Assembly (NCBI GenBank): GCA_948099385.1
Contig: CANUEZ040000031.1
Location: 5,635,001-5,699,000, forward strand
Direction: 5' to 3'
Length of the DNA stretch: 64,000 bases
From: Fasciola hepatica
Lineage: Eukaryota; Platyhelminthes; Trematoda; Plagiorchiida; Fasciolidae
The translations under genes and the position numbers were made by a program. Below are positions 11,132 to 20,621 of the stretch, piece by piece (position 1 is the stretch's first letter; the number at the start of each line of letters is the position of its first letter). The notes beneath the pieces were generated by a model. The model was not told the origin of the DNA and ran no database searches. It worked only from the letters and a program-made list of their open reading frames with translations.

Positions 11132-11710
11132 ACCTTTGCCGGCTACTTTTCATGCTACCATCCCGCTGACCCTCATGATATGCGTCCACTCTTTTTACAT
11201 CTGCACCTCATATTTACCACATCAAATCCCTACAGATGATTCTTGCCATCCCTACCACCATTTACGTATTCCAATGTCCGCTACCTGTTCTGCGATGAGT
11301 TTTGTGCCCTGTCCGCCGACAATCCACTGCAGAGTGCCAATGCTTCATTGATATCCAATCCACTGCAGTGCACCTCACTTTTTTCTCCATCGTCCCGTGC
11401 TACTGCAGCTCCTTATACCGATTTCTAACCATTCTCGTCTTTATCAGTCGGCCTTCAGATGTATCCACCCGGGCCAGTCACATTCCCCATCTGACTTTGA
11501 CTTTCAAACTCACTGGGCACCCATTCAAGTCCACCCTTGAGTTCATTTAAACTCCCCACAATCTCTATGGTGTGCATACATTTATCCTATTTTAATCCCA
11601 CATTCTTCCCCCTTCTGAGCCTTTTATCTTACATTTTCATGCAAGTTTCCACATTTTCATGAATTATATCTGTCCATTCCATCACCTGTATCAACAGGGA
11701 CATGCAAATG

Positions 11711-11739
11711 CATGATTCGGGAACCTCCAAAATAACCCA

Positions 11740-11777
<38 letters not shown>

Positions 11778-11790
11778 TAAATAATAATTA
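11711..11790 (+). repeat. LINE 3' tail with AAT microsatellite
   Basis: The block ATGATTCGGGAACCTCCAAA and AATAACCCAA is followed by about 12 AAT units. It is a diverged form of the tails at 35,861-35,904 and 50,696-50,756. The array is 3 bp longer here than in the right arm (near 40,111-40,160). Confidence 0.65.
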
Positions 11791-12420
11791 CTAGTAGCTG
11801 AGACCTGGAGCTTGCTGACAATGTTGCCTTGTTAAGAGGCTCTCCATTCAAATATCTGCTAGCTGTGGACCGACCCGAACACTTCTCAAGGACTACTGGC
11901 CCGGGAGTGAACTCCGCGAAAGCAAAAGCTTTGTCGACTTGCCTTTGGGCATCAGCTCAGCAGCTGTACGTTGATAGTCAGGCGATCGAGTACGCAACCA
12001 GTTCCAACCTCTGGGGTCAACCCTGCTCCCGAAGGGTCAAGCAACGGAAGAAGTGCCGTCAAGGATTGACAATGAAAGGCGAGCGTTTTTTCGGCTTTGG
12101 CCTGTGCCATGGCGTCTCAAAGTAGTTGAGAAAGATTTGCATCTTCTGCCCAGCCATCCGGCCTGTATTTACATACGCACGCATACACACAAGTATAAGA
12201 TGGTATTTTTGCCTACGCAGTTATATGCAAACGTGTTTGAGAACCTTTGAGAAAAACATGGAGCACCTCGAACAACATACAGCCTGTGGTCTGCGATACT
12301 GAAAGAAAAATTGGGTGACGATTTTCGCTGAACCTGCAGCAAACCCCAGTGCGTGGCTGACGAGTGTCCGAGATACATATGGGTTTGATTTATCTCCTGG
12401 CAAGAGAGAGATATGATAGA
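11791..12420. other. Unassigned arm sequence
   Basis: A 98-codon plus-strand frame (11,829-12,125) and minus-strand frames (12,169-12,478) are identical in the mirror copy, but neither resembles a known protein and they overlap. Part may be the linker of the BEL/Pao relic whose gag and protease lie at 12,421-13,371 on the minus strand. No RNA gene is seen. Confidence 0.35.
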
Positions 12421-13371
12421 GTGAAGAAAAATAAATATCTGCACCGTAGTCGAGCGGCGCATCACTGAGCCGGGACACTTTTAGACCTTCATCAAGGGCC
12501 AGCGTGCACCTTCAGCCAACAACGAAACCCATGGGCAATAATTAACAAGATGCGTTGAAGACCGGGACCTTATTCATCTCATCCAAAGAGGAATGATGTC
12601 GGCGATTGTGGTTTCCTTGTTTACACAACCTTCTCAAACGACATTTGTCAGCATGAAGACCCCGGAGACTACGATTGGAACTATCACCAGTTCTTTTGGT
12701 TGCCTACTCCATGACGTCTGATAGAGCCGGTACCAGTTATGGGTTTCGCGGAGAATACTTAGTTCTAACCGTCCCTCTCGTAGACATCTGGGGTTTTATT
12801 CCGGTCAGAAAGTATACAAGTGTACCAATTGCCTTGCCGACGAGCCTTGGAATTGGCGAACTGATACACATCACGGAATCCTGGTTTGTTGCTTGTCAAA
12901 AAACCTCGTGGGCCTCTTTCATCCGATCAACTGCCACGTACCAGGACAACCCTCTGAAACCCACTTCTTTAGTGTGATGCAAACTAAGGTCACCCACTTA
13001 GCCCAATTTCTCCAGTTCATCTGCAAAGCTGCTCAACTTCTGAGCACAAGGTGAATAGTATTCCAGACCTTGGGAAACTTATCCTGGCCCAGATAACTAA
13101 TTTGGCGTGCAGCTTAAGACATGATGGCGCTGATCAACTAATTTCCTAAAACATTTACCTTTCCAGCTAAATATTCCCGCTACCAAGAAGAGGTGAAAGA
13201 CCTCGTAAAACTTCTTCTGTTTCCCCTTCACAATACTTAAACAAGTTATTCTAGCGCTGACCGTCATTTTTCACTCCGCCTTTTGTCTGACAGTCAAATT
13301 GTCCAAAGAACAAAGCACACTGTGGAGGAGAACCGGCGAGCTCTAAGAATGTACTTTCAGAAACTCTAATA
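12421..13371 (-). pseudogene. BEL/Pao gag-protease relic (left-arm copy)
   Basis: On the minus strand a broken frame reads FFGQFDCQTKGGVKNDGQR, then NNLFKYCEGETEEVIRGL, matching the F..QF...V......RL.YL..YC.G.A...I layout of DUF1759-type Pao gag. Further on come LSSFADELEKLG and GDLSLHHTKEV, then a zinc-knuckle-like C.....C...H...HHSSL stretch, then LALDEGLKVSRLSDAPLDY in the place of the protease D-x-G. Stops interrupt each part. The assignment rests on motif order and is mine. Mirrored at 38,530-39,480. Confidence 0.45.
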
Positions 13372-15190
13372 ATGCCGGCAGCCGGCTTATCCCATCAATA
13401 GCACTCAATGGGTCGGATTTACCAACAAGAAGAACATGGCCATCGCAGCTTTCTCTAGTCTTGGAAATACCGGTATCTATGACTGATAACTCACTATGGC
13501 CGCCGCTATCAGTCCATTTCCCAACTGATGGATATCCCATAGCCATCTCCACCATCACGTATTGCAAGCTCCCCGGTTATTATTCGGTTGGATTCAGCTA
13601 ACATTTCATGGCCTCATCGGCTTCCACCTGTGAATGAGCGATTTTTGATCCCAGCCCAAACAGATTTTGAACGTTTGACAAATCTACGCCAAAAGCAGAG
13701 GCAGGAGACTTGAAGGAGGGTGGGGTAACAGCTATTTCAGCTGTTGGCTTATAGTGGAAGTTAGCCCTGCTATCTAATTCCATTGATAGTGGAGGAAGAT
13801 TACAGACGGCGGAAAAAACAGCCGAAAACAGCTGGAAAGAGTTTCAAACGAAAGGGTTTAAGCTAACAAACTTACATGCATAGGCAAAAAGCAACCCATG
13901 TAATGTTGAGCTTAAAGTCGCATCCAAGAGGCGTAACCTTGAACCGACAAATCCAAATCTCCCAATGACTGATAGAAGGCTCCATGATGCAAGGCCAAAT
14001 ACTCTAGGACAGACCGGAATACTAGCGTCTGTGTACACTGGAAAGAGGCCTATACAACCATCAAACCCGAAAATGAGGAAATTCTACAGGTCGTGTATAT
14101 TGGAGAAGGGAGTTTCTATGATAGCTGATAAAAAACCTGAATATTGAACAACAATGAATCAAGAATTTACAAGCCATACCTCACTGTGCTCATCCTCTTG
14201 CTGAGAGTGGGAATAAAACAGTGCTGGTTTTACCGGACGAATTACAATCAAAAATTCTCGACGGTTTTTAAAGGCTCTGCAAAAAGGTACGGTCGAACAA
14301 AAGAGGGAAGGCGAAAGAGAAATGACCACTCTTAACTGAATTCACTGAACTCAGAGGACTATTTCGTGTGCCACCCGCCACGAAGCGCTAGGGTCCGTAA
14401 CAATGCTGTCTAATGAGGGCTAGATGGCAGAGCTCGAATAATTTCCTGCTTTCACGTCTCCGTTTCTCCAGGTTTGGAAGTGGGAAAAGCCGGTCTCTCA
14501 GTCCTAAAGAGGAGGGGCTATACATAAAGAACAAGTCGCTGACACAAAGAGATTTTAAAGACTTTGTGCCGACAATGAGAGCCGCAAACGGACAAGGGTG
14601 GAGATAGATTTTGCATGGCCTCTGTGGCTTACATTTAGACCCGTTCTGAAGCGTTCATATCCTTGAAGATTTCGGTGAGCGTAATTCGACGGCCATATTC
14701 TGGCCACTGGTGAGTGCAAATTCAATAAAGCTGAGAGATCTTCGTCAGAAATTCCATGGAAGTTTCATCCAACCGAGTTTTGCTATATTATTGAAAATAA
14801 ACCACTGAACACATACCGGCCCACTTCTGGCTATTTCTTTCATCACCGCTCTTGAAATCCCTCCTTCTATCCATCGGGTTTTTTGGTCTCCTAACTTGTG
14901 ACCGACCACGCCAGCATCTCACCATCAAATGTCAACACCACACTGGCCGTTGATTCATGGCATTTCAAATCGGAAGGTCCATTCTAAAACCGTCGAATTT
15001 CCTGTCCATATACTCTTCTCACTCCGCAGCGCGCAAACGACTCTTCGAACTTTCCTCGGTGAAATCTTCCCTCATTTTGACTTCCCTTTTCAACATACGT
15101 CTTTTGATTTAGCTGGAATTTCCAATGATTCGATTATTTCTGGTAATACTTGTGCATATAAGCCCTCTTTCTAGCTGATCCCAACCCCCA
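13372..15190. other. Unassigned arm sequence
   Basis: Several 60-74-codon frames (13,343-13,567 minus, 13,598-13,783 minus, 13,844-14,038 minus, 14,413-14,607 plus) are nearly identical in the mirror arm. Conservation between arms only reflects the recent duplication. The three minus frames are in one register, separated by stops, and may be upstream parts of the gag relic. No protein family is recognised. Confidence 0.35.
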
Positions 15191-15411
15191 TCAGCCAACC
15201 CGTCCATTAGACCTTGACCTTCAAATGCGCCGGGCATTACTACGGTTTTGGTCAACTTCACCATTCTCTTGAATGCTCTATGCACACACGTTTTACCCTT
15301 TTGGAACGCTCGATTCTGACGTAAATTGAATCATCGGATCACGCACTGCAGCATGCTTTGGGCTCATCTGAAATATACCGTTATTTTTATTACCATCAAT
15401 ATTATCAATAA
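15191..15411 (+). mobile_element. LINE 3' end fragment, left arm
   Basis: The block GACCTTGACCTTCAAATGCG then CCGGGCATTAC is the counterpart of sequences near 11,495, 35,720 and 50,485 in other LINE 3' regions. It is followed at 15,348 by CAGCATGCTTTGGGCTCATC, TGAAATATACC and an AT-rich tail. This marks a separate, older insertion of the same LINE family. The fragment may begin further upstream (pyrimidine-rich sequence from about 14,820). Mirrored at 36,490-36,710. Confidence 0.5.
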
Positions 15412-16496
15412 GAAGTACAAAGTCAACCCACCGCTCCCACGTGTTCAGCTGCTGCAATTCAAAATAGACTAGTAATCACCAATCTCATCCTAAACGTCTC
15501 GACCATCTCGGAGGAAATTTGGTATGGATCCTAACTCCAGTATGCCTCCAAGTCACTGCCCAACTCTGGAACTTCCGTGGTCTCACCAGCAAATAACAAA
15601 AATAGCTGCTGGCCATGTGCATTAGGGAAGGGCAACAAACTTGCACAACCTGGAAGCTAATCTTCTCCAACCTACTTCAAAAACATGCCGCATATCCTAT
15701 TTCCACTAGGCCCCTCAGTGCTCTGATATCCCTAGGGCTCCCATGATCTATCTTACAACGCCAGAAAGGCCACCAACTACGAGCACTGGGTCGGGGCATT
15801 CAGCTTACCCGCTCTGCGGAGTAACCACCAATTTAATTTTAGATCGCCCTCTTATAACCATAGAATGCGCCCATCGTTTCATAAAAATATTGTACCACAA
15901 AGAAATGTCTTTGGATATGTCACTTCAGGCCTTTACACACGTAGTAAATGCCTACAGTGATATATTGAATAGTAATTTCCTCGTGTTACAGGCCCTCATA
16001 TATGCCTAACCAATCATATCTTCTTGTTCCGGCTTCCGGTAAACTGGCTAATAGCTGCCACCTCGGTAGGTGGGCTTGAGCGCAATACAAAACATAAAAT
16101 CCAGTCATTGGTTATACAGGTAGGGCGTCGTCTATCACTGTGTCTATCTCATCTCCCGGTCAAATCATTCTAAGCTACCCGCTCAGGTTGCTTCACTGCG
16201 GTGCCCGACATGGCTGACGGGAAGCTCATCTGGACATCTTTTATAGACAAATAATGATCAACCTTTTCCCATACTTTGCCCCACCACCAACATCAACTTC
16301 AGTCCGGTTCCGACCCCTGAGTTTCTCTCTCTGCGCATGAACATTCCAATCCCTACCGCATTAACACCCCTACCACCTGCTCCACGCCAGTGCCTTCTTG
16401 GGGCCCCGCAAAACACCCAATCCATCTATGATACTCCATTGATCCGTTACCCGCATTCAGCTACTAACTACAGTCCTTTCTTCCCATTGACTCATG
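15412..16496. other. Unassigned; left outer arm ends inside (about 15,996)
   Basis: Up to ACAGGCCCT at 15,996 the sequence pairs with the right arm (frames 15,485-15,670 and 15,743-16,009 are mirrored at 36,231-36,416 and 35,823-36,158). From about 15,997 to 16,496 there is no partner elsewhere in the window. I see no gene in these 500 bp. Confidence 0.5.
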
Positions 16497-16857
16497 CAGC
16501 AATACTCAGGGCATTCTAGCTGATGCCTCCGGACAATGCCTTCCCACTCCCTTTTCTTTCACATCCCCAATGAGGCTTCAGTTCACCAGACCATCACAGT
16601 AGTTAGCTAAAGAACAGATACCAAAATCCTCCCATCTGCCCCACATGCTTTTTAAAGTTTACTATATTGTCATTACTTTGAAAAGCCCGCCGGTATACCA
16701 CACATTTTACGTTTATTTATCGATGTGAGACATTTGAATTTGGCCTTGAACCGTTTCTGACTGTCGTGCCTGAGCCACGGGGCTTTGAACCTTTGGTTTT
16801 TACTGTGAAGCTTATTTGTTTGCATACTCGAGGTTTGTATGTGTTTGTACCCCTCGT

Positions 16858-16961
16858 GAATTTCAATTTAGATCCGTAGAAACTACGAATCCATCTTGTT
16901 CTCGTTTTGAGATTTGTTTGAATTGGCTACGCGTCGCTCGATTCGCGAAAATTGACCTACA
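16858..16961 (+). repeat. 5' LTR (recognisable 3' part)
   Basis: It aligns without gaps to 20,416-20,519 with 14 mismatches in 104. It starts in GAATTTCAATTTAG and ends ATTGACCTACA, keeping the CA end expected of an LTR. Upstream of 16,858 similarity to the other LTR fades, so the true LTR start is uncertain. Confidence 0.65.
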
Positions 16962-17068
16962 GTTCTCAAGTGGAACCTGGACAAGAAAACTCATTGGAAA
17001 TGCCAAGACGAGGAAGCAAGGACATTTTGTGACAACAAAAATGAGCTCGGCAAGTCGCTGGGGATGGT

Positions 17069-17425
17069 TTGGGTGTTGTTGATTTTCTGGATATTGCTAA
17101 GTCCACTAGTTCTGTCAGTGTCAGGTCAAGTATATCTAGTCACGATGAGTTTTCTGGCATTAGTGCTTATGGAATGAGAGTGATGGAGTTAGAGAACGCG
17201 CTGCGGTTAGCCAGAAAGAAGGCAGAGCCTCTTAAAGAAGAAACTGGTCTCAGCGAGCCAGCAAAAGGTCCATGTGGTTCACGATGTCAAAATCGAAATG
17301 GCACTGAGATCGGCGAACCTAAATCCTTAAGTCCCCCCGAAAATACCGAGGTTTTTCATTCGATCTGCCGAGGGTGGAGCTATCCCATTTCAACGGGCAA
17401 CTCGAACAATACTGTATATTCATGA
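17069..17425 (+). pseudogene. Gag N-terminal part (left inner copy)
   Basis: This frame contains TSSVSVRSSISSHDEFSG and a charged helix RVMELENALRLARKKAE. The complete element at 63 kb has the same layout (SLSSVSSSSC, then RVLDLEQRLLSARQQAQEAE), so this is the N-terminal Ser-rich plus coiled-coil part of a Pao gag. The frame then runs into a different register from the gag core (17,374 on), so a frameshift separates them. The short stretch before it, with M-P-R-R-G, is also out of frame. Confidence 0.65.
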
Positions 17426-18123
17426 AGCAATTCGAAAATGTTGTTGAGTGCAAAGTTGCAGACCCTGGGCAAAAGTTATTTTATTTATTTTATTATTGTC
17501 GTGGAAGAGACAAAAGTGCTATTGAAGGCTGCACGATGCTTGTTGCACAAATGGAGTACATCAGGGCACGCAGAATCCTGGAAAATTTGTTTGGACAACC
17601 ATTTAAGGCTGCAAGAAGCCTGATTGATGGTGTTTTATTGGAGGCAAAAAGGACCGGGTGCAAGGCTTAGTTACTGTCAAATTCGGTGATAAAAACGCAG
17701 AACTGCAGTATGGCACTGCAGCATTTAGAATACCAGTCTGATCTCAATGCGTTGCACACAAAGGAATGCATTGTCCGATGTCTACCCATTGATTTACAGA
17801 GCCGATGGGCAGAGGAAGCTGAAAAAATAAATGTGCTTGAGCGAGAATCTACGTTCAACTATTTGACGGAGTTCATAGGTCGTCAATCCCGTGTCGTCAA
17901 CAGCCGACTTGGACAAATCGTACGCGAAATTTGCAGGCTGGCGCGAACGGAACCAACATCTGCTCAAATTGTAGGGAAGGACCGTCACCGAATCCAGTCT
18001 TTAGCTAACATGAACACGATAAGTCGAGAGCCCGAGAAGTCAACTGAATGCAAATTATGCAACTCGCTGCGTCGATTACAAGGTTGTCCGACCTTTCGTG
18101 GGAAGAATGTTTCCGATCGGTGA
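17374..18123 (+). pseudogene. Gag core, one in-frame stop (left inner copy)
   Basis: Two frames in one register, separated by a single TAG at 17,668-17,670. The first has HFNGQLEQYCIFMKQFENVV, KVADPGQKLFYLFYYCRGR and ARRILENLFGQPFKAARSLI. The second starts TQNCSMALQHLEYQSDLNAL and has IVRCLPIDLQSRW. These correspond block by block to the DUF1759-type gag of the element at 62,595-63,038 (FDGRSENYCKFVKKFE, LGQRLLYLTHYCQGRA, DLFDQPFKVARNLI, NCSIALDHLGY). The C-terminal ECKLCNSLRRLQGCPTF is a damaged zinc-knuckle start. It is non-functional as read. Confidence 0.85.
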
Positions 18124-18139
18124 TGCTCATTAAAAAGGA

Positions 18140-18607
18140 TTGGCTCATGCCTTGTGCTTGAACAACTCACGTGGTGCCTCTGAGTGCAGCTTAATAGTGA
18201 CGCGTGACCGGGACGTGTGCTTGGGTAATCATAACCCGTTACTTCATGGCCCTATCAAAGGTAGGCCTATTCGGCCGGATGAACCCAGAATTGTCTGTTC
18301 AACGGGACATGATGATTTCAAACCGGCGAGATTAGGCATCGTAACTGTCGGCATCGTGACACCTAAGGGATTGAGGGGGGTCAATGCAATTTTGGACACG
18401 GGGTCGGATACCTCGCTGATTACGTGTGAGCTCATAGAAAGCTGTGAACTATTCGGCGAGCCTACCTCATTCAATGTCAGTACGATTGCAGGGGGTCAAG
18501 CGAGCAGTTCGATGGAGCTGACCCTGCAGTTAACGTCTTTATCTGATGGAGAGACCGGAAGCCTTTGCAGAAGACAGCTCACCAATGAGGCAAATCGACT
18601 CTATTAG
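18140..18607 (+). pseudogene. Zinc knuckle remnant and aspartic protease (left inner copy)
   Basis: The frame begins with a Cys/His stretch ending CLGNHNPLLHGP, the counterpart of CRGRHHRLLH in the full element. It then continues LGIVTVGIVTPKG and NAILDTGSDTSLI. The DTGS with following SLI is the active-site motif of a retroviral-type aspartic protease that would cut the gag-pol polyprotein. The catalytic Asp-Thr-Gly is intact. The frame ends out of register with the next one (18,546), so a frameshift lies around 18,550-18,600. Confidence 0.85.
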
Positions 18608-19085
18608 ACCAATCGCTAAGAGACGGTCTCATCTTAGAGGCATAGCGTTCGAAGAAGTGTCCAGCCCCCACGTTGATATACTGATTAGATGCAATGTACC
18701 AGAGGCTCGTTGGGTGCTTGAACAAAGCACAAGCAATCGAAAAGAACCATTCGCTACGCAAACGATACTTGGCTGGACACTTCTCGGACCCCTAGTGAAC
18801 GAATTTCAGCAACGGGCATCAATAAATTGTTTAGCCGTTGCTGAGAGGAGTATCCATGTTCAACACAACCAACTTCTCTGTATTGAATCCAACGGTCCAT
18901 GCCAGGAAAGCGAAGTTCACCCAAAAGAAGATCATTCGGTGCCTTCAGTGGTGGATTTAAAGACAAAACGTCACGATGAGCAAAACGAAGTTGCTATACT
19001 CAAGGGACCACCCTTGAACCACCTACCAAGAAATGGAGTAGTTGTCCCCAGGCGTTTGAAATATCTCACAAAGGGACATTTTTGA
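18546..19085 (+). pseudogene. Protease-RT linker and first RT residues (left inner copy)
   Basis: It contains VDILIRCNVPEARWVLEQ, FATQTILGWTLLGPLV and, near the end, HLPRNGVVVPRRLKYLTK. In Pao elements these are the LIG.D.PEA.W, PYA..T.LGW.L.GP and LP.N...A..RL..L..R blocks just before the RT fingers. The frame ends at a TGA (19,083-19,085) and, in the same register, continues directly into the 250-codon frame at 19,131. After K-A-L-L-D the similarity to RT stops. Confidence 0.75.
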
Positions 19086-19130
19086 AAAGCCCTGCTAGAT
19101 GTTGAGCACCAGCAGGTCAAGAAAAGCAGC

Positions 19131-19883
19131 TTGGAATTTGCCGACCTAGTGGCAGTTTATGGTACCTGGGTCGAAGTGCTTGGCCGGCGGCGGAACAAAG
19201 TACCTTTTGCCAAAACAAAAATTGCTGAGCTGATGTCAGTATCCTCAAATGAACTCAAAATGAGCGCAATGTTATTGGGTTTTAAGGAAGCAACAATACT
19301 AAAAGGGAACTGGACCACCATCGAACTGAGCTTCGCATATTGGAAAGATCCTACAGTTGCGTTATATTACAGGAAACGGAAGAAACGGAGAGCGTGTTTG
19401 AAACATCAAGGAGCTAATCCACTCGTAGCAGGAAACAGCGATGAAAATGTTGATGATTCGAACTCGACACCACACACAAAGGACAAAGTAGTTTGCACAT
19501 CGCCTAGCACCAGCTTATTCAGCATTTTATTCCATTTCATGCTCACAACTATTCAACGGGACCCATTCCTCCTGAACAGTTGCAAAATATGCTTGGTTCC
19601 AGTTTTTATCCAACGTGCATATAGGTGCAAAGGAGAAATTAACCAAGATTTCACTTATGCAGTTCATGTGAGGCTTATTAGCTGTAAGCATATTGTGAAA
19701 CTATTCCCGCCTTTGAAGAAGAACATTCATTTACATTTTATACGATATTGTTTGCCACATATTTTGTACACAGAAAACCTTTGGAGTACTCTGATAGGTG
19801 CCAGTATTCGATCAATTTCTGCGTTAATGTGTGTTTCGATACTGTCCGCCGTACACTTGTTTTCTGAGCTGATTTGTAACTAG
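19131..19883 (+). CDS. Unrecognised 250-codon frame replacing RT-integrase (left inner copy)
   Basis: This is the longest uninterrupted frame in the inner arms. It lies in the same register as the linker frame and is separated from it by one TGA. It opens at a TTG codon. Upstream in-frame residues KALLDVEHQQVKKSS still look like the RT approach. It has a basic patch YYRKRKKRRACLKH and two hydrophobic stretches (STSLFSILFHFML and SALMCVSILSAVHLFSEL). It has no RT, RNase H or integrase motif and matches no family I know. It may be captured host sequence, a decayed pol rearrangement, or a chance frame in AT-rich DNA. Identical in the copy at 22,873-23,625. Confidence 0.35.
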   Translation: MEFADLVAVYGTWVEVLGRRRNKVPFAKTKIAELMSVSSNELKMSAMLLGFKEATILKGNWTTIELSFAYWKDPTVALYYRKRKKRRACLKHQGANPLVAGNSDENVDDSNSTPHTKDKVVCTSPSTSLFSILFHFMLTTIQRDPFLLNSCKICLVPVFIQRAYRCKGEINQDFTYAVHVRLISCKHIVKLFPPLKKNIHLHFIRYCLPHILYTENLWSTLIGASIRSISALMCVSILSAVHLFSELICN

Positions 19884-20415
19884 AAACCGGTTTTTATTTC
19901 TTTCAGAAAATGTGGTGTGGTAATTTTATGTAACTCCTTTGTTTCGAGACATTTCAGTTTTACGCGATATCTCATTGAGCGTTGCATCTTCGTTCAACTT
20001 CTGCGTTCATGCTCGCAAACAAATTTAGTCTAACCGGTTGCTGCAATAGTTTCCTGCTCAAGGTACGTGGACTGAGCTCGTGCAGTGAAATGTTTCACTC
20101 TGCAAAGCCTTCATTTTCATCGTTCGTCTAACTGTGTGCATCGGTCTCCAGATGAATATGCCGATCTCAAGTTGTGCAGCGGGATTTGGAATTGATTTCT
20201 TGTGGATTGTGCAAATGATGACTACGGCGGAAACCTGGTTTACGCGCAGCTAACACAGGAAGTTAGTAACCACAAGCACCGACAATAAGTTATAGGTGGG
20301 TAGGTTGAGAATCATGGCCCAATCCTGAACCTTAGACAAGTATTTTCGCGGAATAAGTTTGGCTGGCGATGTGAAAAAATACGGAAAATCCTTTCAAATG
20401 TTCCACGTGCCTTGG
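19884..20415. other. 3' untranslated part of the gag-protease element (left inner copy)
   Basis: No open frame of note. The sequence lies between the 250-codon frame and the 3' LTR remnant and is present unchanged in the inverted copy (22,341-22,872). No polypurine tract is certain. Confidence 0.4.
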
Positions 20416-20519
20416 GAATTTCAATTTAGTACCGTAGAAACTGCGAATCAATCTTGTTCTGGCTTTAGGATTCGTTTGAACTGGCTACGCGTTGCTCGAT
20501 TTGCGAGAATTGACTTACA
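20416..20519 (+). repeat. 3' LTR (recognisable 3' part)
   Basis: Partner of 16,858-16,961. It ends TTGACTTACA, followed by unrelated ACTAGTGCCC. No target-site duplication could be confirmed because the start of the 5' LTR is unclear. Confidence 0.65.
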
Positions 20520-20621
20520 ACTAGTGCCCTCGTTCATTGAGCACTCTTCCCTATGACACGCCATATTGAATTGATACAACCAATACTCCTGCCTACCTAA
20601 ATATTCCCCGACCTTAGAGAA

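Larger units (their letters stand above)
9405..11790 (+). mobile_element. LINE 3' region (truncated copy) with AAT tail, left arm
   Basis: This is a pyrimidine-rich stretch without recognised coding. It shares blocks with the 3' regions of the LINEs at 28,914-35,904 and 45,180-50,756: the GC-rich module at 9,655-9,836, the block TTTGACTTTCAAACTCACTG followed by GGCACCCATTCAAGT near 11,500, and a tail GGAACCTCCAAAATAACCCA running into AAT repeats. It is therefore best read as the 3' end of a fourth copy of the same LINE, in plus orientation. Its 5' limit at 9,405 is an indel junction with the right arm. Mirrored at 40,111-42,242. Confidence 0.55.
66..15996. repeat. Outer inverted repeat, left arm (15.9 kb)
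   Basis: Read as reverse complement, this segment matches 35,905-56,531 almost base for base. Paired coordinates add up to about 56,597 up to base 6,595, to 54,007 for 6,596-9,386, and to about 51,896-51,901 from about 10,000 to 15,996. Each step marks an arm-specific indel. Paired open frames are identical or differ by a few residues, and the outermost ones differ most. The arm carries only retroelement relics and unassigned DNA. An assembly join of two haplotypes in opposite orientation cannot be excluded from sequence alone. Confidence 0.95.
16858..20519 (+). mobile_element. BEL/Pao-derived LTR element lacking most of pol (left inner copy)
   Basis: This is a compact element: recognisable LTR part, gag, degenerate zinc knuckle, protease, start of the RT linker, an unknown 250-codon frame, 3' region, second LTR part. 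Palm and catalytic RT blocks, RNase H and integrase are absent, although the full element at 57,197-63,803 shows what a complete relative looks like. The gag start region has ATGCCAAGACGAGGAAG (M-P-R-R-G), like M-P-R-K-G in the full element. It would depend on a partner for reverse transcription and integration. I count 14 mismatches in 104 aligned LTR positions, so the insertion is old. The second copy is at 22,237-25,898. Confidence 0.75.
16497..20621. repeat. Inner inverted repeat, left arm (4.1 kb)
   Basis: This is the reverse complement of 22,135-26,259, with all paired coordinates summing to 42,756, so no net indel in more than 4 kb. All paired open frames translate identically. The few base differences I can see are near the ends (for example ATGCCTTCCC versus ATGCTTTCCC at the outer end; GACACGCC versus GACCCGCC and CCCCGACC versus CCCCAACC near the spacer). 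It contains a complete gag-protease LTR element. Confidence 0.97.

Noticed and set aside
11010..11351. Hydrophobic Tyr/Ile-rich small protein
   Set aside because: It is the translation of a TA microsatellite and its length differs between arms.
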